Below, in pieces: positions 1-3,416 of a stretch of DNA of 7,817 nt. Position 1 is the first letter of the stretch. Every line of letters starts with the position of its first letter. The stretch lies in NCBI GenBank assembly GCA_902797555.1, contig CADBTM010000105.1, positions 1-7,817 of the forward strand, in the 5' to 3' direction. Both the position numbers and the translations under genes were made by a program. The notes under the pieces were generated by a model. The model saw nothing but the letters and a program-made list of their open reading frames with translations. It ran no database searches and was not told the DNA's origin. Source of the stretch: Oscillospiraceae bacterium (GTDB taxonomy: Bacteria; Bacillota; Clostridia; Oscillospirales; Butyricicoccaceae).

Positions 1-1
1 C

Positions 2-562
2 GGCGCCAGCCTTTCGGCTGTGAAGTACGGCGAATCCATCGACACCTCCATGGGCTTTACTCCGCTGGCCGGTCTGCCCATGGGCACCCGCTCCGGCGAT
101 CTGGATGCCGGCATCCTGCAGTATCTGATGAACAAGCACGGCCTGAACATCGACCAGATGCTCAACATCCTCAATAAAAAGTCCGGTGTGCAGGGCGTTT
201 CCGGCGTCTCCTCCGACTTCCGCGATCTGGAAAATGCCTACACGGAGGGCAATGACCGCGCCGGTCTTGCCGTGGATATGTTCAACTATGGCGTGAAAAA
301 GCTGATCGGCGCCTATGCCGCCGCCATGGGCGGTGTGGACGCCATCATCTTCACCGCCGGCGTGGGCGAAAACAGCGCCAACCAGCGTCTGGCCATCGCC
401 TCCGGTCTGGAGTTTATGGGCGTCAAGATGGACGAAGAGGCCAACAAGGTGCGCGGCAAGGAAGTCGTCATCTCCGCCGCCGATTCCAAGGTCAAGGTGC
501 TGCTCATCCCCACCAACGAAGAGCTGATGATCGCTCTCGACACCATGAATCTGGTCAAATAA
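2..562 (+). CDS. ackA: Acetate kinase, C-terminal part (cut by window edge)
   Basis: Acetate kinase reversibly transfers phosphate between acetyl phosphate and ADP, giving ATP and acetate in the cytoplasm. It is the last step of the phosphotransacetylase-acetate kinase fermentation route. The frame is open from base 2, so the gene enters from the left edge. About 186 residues are visible out of a usual ~400, so the N-terminal half is missing. The GTG at position 20 is an internal valine, not a start. Visible family signatures are GFTPLAGLPMGTRSGD (the Arg of TRSGD matches the conserved active-site Arg), FTAGVGENSANQR (nucleotide-binding glycine loop) and PTNEEL near the C-terminus, which holds the conserved active-site Glu. 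The C-terminus looks intact, ending in TAA just before a strong terminator. Whether pta lies upstream cannot be seen. Identification is firm; only the missing half limits it. Confidence 0.96.
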   Translation, partial: GASLSAVKYGESIDTSMGFTPLAGLPMGTRSGDLDAGILQYLMNKHGLNIDQMLNILNKKSGVQGVSGVSSDFRDLENAYTEGNDRAGLAVDMFNYGVKKLIGAYAAAMGGVDAIIFTAGVGENSANQRLAIASGLEFMGVKMDEEANKVRGKEVVISAADSKVKVLLIPTNEELMIALDTMNLVK

Positions 563-574
563 AGACAAGAATGC

Positions 575-609
575 AAAAATCCCTCGGCCGTGGGTCGAGG
601 GATTTTTTT
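575..609. terminator. Bidirectional intrinsic terminator between ackA and the convergent nucleotidyltransferase gene
   Basis: A perfect 12-bp inverted repeat (575-586 with 596-607) encloses a 9-nt loop. The GC-rich core CCCTCG/CGAGGG is flanked by A-run and T-run arms. On the plus strand the hairpin runs into a T tract (603-609), and on the minus strand into the complement of the A run at 575-579. It lies 12 nt after the ackA stop and 10 nt beyond the end of the minus-strand gene, so it probably ends transcription from both sides. Confidence 0.9.
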
Positions 610-617
610 GTTGTTCT

Positions 618-1517
618 TCAGATCAGCGGGGGATAGACTCCATCCTCGTGCATCCGGCGGAGGGCGGCCTGCACGCCGGGCTTGTCCTCCCGGTTGGTGA
701 CGCCGTACCATTTGGAGGCGGTGTCCAGCATGCGCACGGTGGCGGCACCCGATTTGACCAGACGATCCACAAAGGCGGGGAGATAGTATTCCCGCTTGAG
801 GGGGTCGCCCTCGTCCTGCCGCAGCCAGGCGATAAAGTCCTCCTCCATGGCGGGGAAGAGATCGGCGTGGAGCGCCCACACATTCATGGACACCGGCGCG
901 TCGGGGGCAAGGGGAGTCTTTTCCCCGTTTTCGGCATAACAGATCGAGCCGTCAGGCTCCCGGGTGATGGCGGTGCGCTCGGTGACCGAGCGGAGATAGC
1001 CGTCCTCGCCCTCACAGATGCCCCGGGAGACGCTGCCGTTTTCGCTGAGGGTGTTTTGCAGACGGAATCCCACCATGCCCAGATGGGAGGCGTCACAGCG
1101 CTCCGCGCAGAATGCGCCCAGCTGGCGCAGGGTGTCCCGGCCGAAAAAGTCGTCCGAGCCGATGACGCCAAAGGGACCGTGCAGCTTGTCGCGGGCGGCG
1201 TATACGGCGTGGCCCGTGCCCCAGGGCTTTACCCGTCCCTCGGGAACAGAGAAGCCTGCGGGCAGGTCGGTCGCCTCCTGAAAGGCATAATCCACCTCCA
1301 GTTTGCCCTCAAAGCGGCTGCCGATGCCCTCGCGAAAGGCATCCAGCAGCTCCCGTTTAATGACAAAGACCACCCGGCCGAATCCGGCCAGAACGGCGTC
1401 GTGCAGGGAATAATCCAGAATGATCTCTCCGTGAGGGCCGAGGGGATCGATCTGCTTGAGCCCGCCGTAGCGGCTGCCCATGCCCGCGGCCAAAACAAGA
1501 AGGGTAGGCTTTTCCAT
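618..1517 (-). CDS. Sugar-phosphate nucleotidyltransferase-like protein (NTP_transferase fold)
   Basis: This 299-aa protein resembles the family that joins an NTP and a sugar 1-phosphate to give an NDP-sugar and pyrophosphate. Residues 8-23 contain the glycine-rich loop VLAAGMGSRYGGLKQI (G-x-G-S-R, then Lys21), which binds NTP phosphates. Residues 97-105 (KPWGTGHAV) match the region that contacts base and sugar. The SDDFFG stretch (Asp122-Asp123) is the likely metal-binding acidic pair. There is no left-handed beta-helix acyltransferase domain, and the length fits a single-domain enzyme. The frame is open further upstream, but the ATG at 1517 has GGAGG at 1530-1526 with an 8-nt gap and directly precedes the conserved N-terminus. 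It lies 35 nt after the DUF3784 gene with no terminator between, so co-transcription is likely. The true substrate is unknown; no kinase or glycosyltransferase neighbour helps. Confidence 0.85.
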   Translation of the reverse strand: MEKPTLLVLAAGMGSRYGGLKQIDPLGPHGEIILDYSLHDAVLAGFGRVVFVIKRELLDAFREGIGSRFEGKLEVDYAFQEATDLPAGFSVPEGRVKPWGTGHAVYAARDKLHGPFGVIGSDDFFGRDTLRQLGAFCAERCDASHLGMVGFRLQNTLSENGSVSRGICEGEDGYLRSVTERTAITREPDGSICYAENGEKTPLAPDAPVSMNVWALHADLFPAMEEDFIAWLRQDEGDPLKREYYLPAFVDRLVKSGAATVRMLDTASKWYGVTNREDKPGVQAALRRMHEDGVYPPLI

Positions 1518-1552
1518 AGAGGTATCCTCCGAAAGTGTATTGATAAAATGGT

Positions 1553-1909
1553 TTATTTTTTGCATATCGTATTGGACAAAACAACGATGGCGACACATAC
1601 GGCCAGAATGATCCCCGAAAAAAGATAGGGATACCAGGACGGCAGCGCCTGGGAAAAGAGCGCGGAGACCGCAATCAGCAGGGTGATGACCGATGTGCCC
1701 GTACCGGTCACCCGGCAGAGCTTTTTCTCATCGTATTTTTTTCGTTCCGCCTCGCTGGCGGTGTTGTAGCCCGCAATAAAGCTTGCGCCGTGACCTGCCA
1801 GCAAAACAGCGCTGACGATCGCACCGAGAACGACAACGATCCACAAAAAGACATTCGAGCCGACCGCGACTGCATATCCCGTCATAGCATCCTTCGCCTC
1901 CTGCTGCAT
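1553..1909 (-). CDS. DUF3784 family three-helix membrane protein
   Basis: This small integral membrane protein (118 aa) is of unknown function. Predicted membrane helices are at about residues 20-38, 71-89 and 93-112. Between the first and second lies the family signature GHGASFIAGYNT (39-50), followed by a charged cytoplasm-like stretch, SEAERKKYDEKKLCR (52-66). This Gly-Tyr-Asn-Thr plus Lys-rich pattern is typical of DUF3784 proteins in Firmicutes. The chosen ATG overlaps the upstream DUF3990 stop by one base (TAATG), suggesting translational coupling. An alternative ATG at 1885, eight codons in, has AGGAGG (1902-1897) 11 nt upstream and would give a 110-aa protein whose first helix starts nearer the N-terminus; I cannot exclude it. 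The open frame extends well upstream, but that part is only the out-of-frame shadow of the DUF3990 gene. Confidence 0.8.
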   Translation of the reverse strand: MQQEAKDAMTGYAVAVGSNVFLWIVVVLGAIVSAVLLAGHGASFIAGYNTASEAERKKYDEKKLCRVTGTGTSVITLLIAVSALFSQALPSWYPYLFSGIILAVCVAIVVLSNTICKK

Positions 1910-2232
1910 TATGCTTCCGTATCGGAAGAGCCGTCTGTGAGAATCCGGTCCAGCGTGCGGGCAAACAGCTCCTGAAAGGCCCGTTCCTCGTCGACCACCG
2001 TCTCCCGCCAGCGGGCGATCTCCTCGCTGTTCAGCACGGCGGAGGAGACAAAGCGCAGCCGGGTGGCAAGCCCCTTGCGCTCCCGCGCCCAACGGCGGGA
2101 AAAGTCCTCATTGTCCGAGAGATAAAACCCCTGACCGAAGTCGGCATTTTTCCGTCCCCGCCTGAGGTCGGGCTGACGGATCTCGTCAAAGCCCACATGA
2201 TACAGCCGGATGACGGCAGCTTCGTCCTCCAT
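1909..2232 (-). CDS. DUF3990 family protein, short form
   Basis: This 107-aa protein matches the N-terminal part of DUF3990. LYH at residues 10-12, a Pro-Asp at 21-22, and GRKNADFGQGFYLSDNEDFSRRWA (26-49) together form the hallmark DFGxGFY motif. From general knowledge, DUF3990 is placed near the ADP-ribosyltransferase-like folds and is often found in small, toxin-like gene pairs; no activity can be read from the sequence. The second half (from residue ~55) is acidic and predicted helical, and does not look like the usual DUF3990 continuation. The protein is also shorter than the ~150 residues I would expect, so it may be a truncated or divergent form. The start at 2232 has GGAGG (2245-2241) 8 nt upstream. 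It has its own strong promoter and is first in a likely operon with the DUF3784 gene, which it overlaps by one base. Confidence 0.72.
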   Translation of the reverse strand: MEDEAAVIRLYHVGFDEIRQPDLRRGRKNADFGQGFYLSDNEDFSRRWARERKGLATRLRFVSSAVLNSEEIARWRETVVDEERAFQELFARTLDRILTDGSSDTEA

Positions 2233-2261
2233 GGGGGCGGCCTCCTTTTCCCGTTTTCTTC

Positions 2262-2290
2262 AGTATACTCTATGAAACCCCTCCGGTCAA
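2262..2290 (-). promoter_or_regulatory. Sigma-A type promoter for the DUF3990-DUF3784(-nucleotidyltransferase) unit
   Basis: On the minus strand, TTGACC at 2290-2285 is followed after exactly 17 nt by TATACT at 2267-2262. Each hexamer is one base from consensus. Transcription would begin near 2255, about 10 nt before the AGGAGG of the DUF3990 gene. The -35 box starts one base beyond the T tract of the preceding terminator, so this unit has its own promoter immediately after the upstream transcript ends. Confidence 0.82.
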
Positions 2291-2321
2291 GAAAAAAGCC
2301 CGCCGGAGCGTCTCCGACGGG
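2291..2321 (-). terminator. Intrinsic terminator of the BofC-C-like/DUF4830 transcript
   Basis: Read on the minus strand, CCCGTCGGAG (2321-2312) pairs with CTCCGGCGGG (2308-2299) across a 3-nt ACG loop. This is a 10-bp GC-rich stem with one G-U pair, followed directly by a run of six T (2297-2292). It lies 8 nt after the DUF4830 stop codon. There is no comparable T tract on the other side, so it is a one-way terminator. Confidence 0.9.
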
Positions 2322-2328
2322 GAAAACC

Positions 2329-2793
2329 CTATTTCACACTGTCCAGCGGGACAAGTCCGTACATAAACCCGTCCACCGCGGCGGTATACACCGCCCCGCC
2401 GATCACCTTGTGCTTGTAAACCAGAAGATCGAGCAGTACCTCGTCGTCACCGGGATAGTTGCCGACCCGATAGGTGGTCAGCTCCACCTTTTTGCCCGCA
2501 TAGGGGAGCAGATCGTAGCCCGCGTCCTTTTGCAGACCGTTGTAGGTCTCGTACACCTTGTCAAAGGTTTTGGGGATGAGGACGGTTTTGGTCTCCTCGC
2601 AGGGCTCGGCCTGATAGCCCAGCCCCGACAAAAACTGGAGCTGATCCGCCGGAGTTTTGACCTTTACCGTCCCCGACGCGGCCTCGGCCTGCCGTCCGGG
2701 CACCAGAAGAATGAGCAGCGCCACCAGCGCCGCCGCCGCAAGAATCAGAGCGACAATATGCTTTTTTGTCAGCTTGAATGTGTAGATATTCAT
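2329..2793 (-). CDS. DUF4830 family membrane-anchored extracytoplasmic protein
   Basis: This 154-aa protein of unknown function has an N-terminal stretch MNIYTFKLTKK followed by one hydrophobic helix (about 13-31), then an exported domain. A possible signal-peptidase site (AEA-AS) follows at 36-40, so it may be anchored or released. Residues 41-145 carry the DUF4830 pattern: TVKVKTPADQLQFLSGLGY (42-60), VLIPKTFDKVYETYNGLQKDAGYDL (71-95; key residues IP, F, VY, YN, LQ, G-DL), NYPG (112-115) and VIGGAVYTAAVDGFMYGL (130-147). The start at 2793 has GGAGG (2805-2801) 7 nt upstream. It follows the BofC-C-like gene by 50 nt without a visible terminator and ends at a strong one, so the two are probably one transcript. 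Family assignment is confident; the biological role is not known. Confidence 0.85.
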   Translation of the reverse strand: MNIYTFKLTKKHIVALILAAAALVALLILLVPGRQAEAASGTVKVKTPADQLQFLSGLGYQAEPCEETKTVLIPKTFDKVYETYNGLQKDAGYDLLPYAGKKVELTTYRVGNYPGDDEVLLDLLVYKHKVIGGAVYTAAVDGFMYGLVPLDSVK

Positions 2794-2843
2794 GTTTCCA
2801 CCTCCGCAATGCTACTCTATGCGCAGGTGGGAAAAAAGATGCC

Positions 2844-3179
2844 CTACGAATCGTAATCCTCGATCAGGGATGCCAGCTCTTCCGCGGTAAACACCGGGAT
2901 CCCTTGCTCCAGCGCCTGTCGATCGGCGGCAGGGAGGGAGATCAGCTCGGTGTCCAGCACCTGACGGGGCGCGTCGCTTTGCGGGTCAAATACGGCCACA
3001 TGCCCCTGCCACACGCCCACTTTCCAGCGGGGGTCGGGCTGGGTGATCTGCTGCGCCGCCGCCGAGGGCAAAGCGTCCGCGGGAGAGGCGGGCGCGCCGA
3101 TGGGCAGCGCCCGCAGCAGTACCGCAGCCGCGCAGGCCACCGCCGCCGCACACAATGGGAGAAGAAGACGCCGCTTCAT
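2844..3179 (-). CDS. Small exported protein with a BofC C-terminal-like domain
   Basis: This is a 111-aa protein. Residues 1-24 are a signal or anchor sequence: a basic MKRR start, then a hydrophobic Leu/Ala stretch. A16-type lipobox is possible (A-V-A-Cys16), although the -3 residue is not the usual Leu. A Pro/Ala-rich linker follows to about residue 50. Residues 53-109 resemble the BofC C-terminal domain of clostridial proteins: KVGVWQGHVAVFD, then VLDTELISLPAADRQALEQG, then ELASLIEDY at the end. In Bacillus subtilis, BofC is a forespore-secreted inhibitor of the SpoIVB protease in the sigma-K checkpoint. This protein has only the C-terminal-type domain, so the same function must not be assumed. 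The start at 3179 has AGGAGG (3193-3188) 8 nt upstream. It leads a likely operon with the DUF4830 gene and is divergent from the penicillin-binding protein gene. Confidence 0.75.
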   Translation of the reverse strand: MKRRLLLPLCAAAVACAAAVLLRALPIGAPASPADALPSAAAQQITQPDPRWKVGVWQGHVAVFDPQSDAPRQVLDTELISLPAADRQALEQGIPVFTAEELASLIEDYDS

Positions 3180-3203
3180 ATGGTTTGCCTCCTTTTTTGG
3201 AAA

Positions 3204-3233
3204 CAGTCTTTCCGCAAAGCGGCGAAATTATGC
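3204..3233 (-). promoter_or_regulatory. Putative forespore (sigma-F/G-like) promoter before the BofC-C-like gene
   Basis: On the minus strand, GCATA (3233-3229) is followed after 15 nt by GGAAAGACTG (3213-3204). This fits the B. subtilis sigma-F pattern GYWTA, 15-16 nt, GGnnAnAnTR at every defined position. Transcription would begin near 3198, giving a short leader ending in the AGGAGG at 3193-3188. A weaker sigma-A alternative uses CATAAT (3232-3227) as -10 but lacks a good -35. The match is by eye to a short degenerate pattern, so confidence is moderate. Confidence 0.45.
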
Positions 3234-3324
3234 AAAAAAGCGTCAGAAAATGGAAACGGACGGGAAATTTCAAAAAAACTTTATGGTTTTCCCGGCGATT
3301 GGGGATGGATTTTTGCGGGAAATC

Positions 3325-3333
3325 TGCTATACT
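3325..3333 (+). promoter_or_regulatory. Extended -10 promoter for the penicillin-binding protein gene
   Basis: TGCTATACT contains an extended -10 (TG-n-TATACT, with TATACT at 3328-3333). No convincing TTGACA-like -35 lies 16-18 nt upstream, which fits an extended -10 promoter. Transcription would start near 3340, giving a leader of about 77 nt before the TTG start at 3417. The rest of the divergent intergenic region (3180-3416) is A/T-richer than its surroundings and holds no other gene I can support. Confidence 0.55.
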
Positions 3334-3360
3334 GTTACTATCTATTGTTCTGTTCGCAAC

Positions 3361-3378
3361 GGGGGACGGTACGCCCCC
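3361..3378 (+). promoter_or_regulatory. GC hairpin in the 5' leader of the penicillin-binding protein gene
   Basis: GGGGG (3361-3365) pairs with CCCCC (3374-3378). Inside it, CG (3367-3368) pairs with CG (3372-3373) around a GTA loop, with one bulged A. The hairpin sits about 20 nt downstream of the inferred transcript start and 22 nt before the AAAGGAG ribosome binding site. It is followed by ATTTCTTT rather than a pure T run, so it is at best a weak terminator. It may stabilise the message or act as a control element. Confidence 0.4.
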
Positions 3379-3416
3379 ATTTCTTTCGCACAACGGAAGG
3401 AAAGGAGCTGTGCTTT

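Noticed and set aside
1518..1590. Separate promoter for the nucleotidyltransferase gene
   Set aside because: A TTGTCC-like -35 is present on the minus strand, but no acceptable -10 follows at 16-18 nt. Read-through from the upstream genes is simpler.
648..1628. Long plus-strand open frame of 326 codons opposite the nucleotidyltransferase gene
   Set aside because: Antisense shadow of a GC-rich gene: no ribosome binding site, no recognisable family, composition typical of a reverse-strand read-through.
1910..2092. Upstream extension of the DUF3784 frame
   Set aside because: It is the out-of-frame reading of the DUF3990 gene; its sequence is Gly/Ala/Arg-rich without domain features.
2778..3416. 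Upstream extension of the penicillin-binding protein frame
   Set aside because: Overlaps the opposite-strand BofC-C-like gene, shows no family similarity and precedes the promoter and ribosome binding site at 3325-3407.
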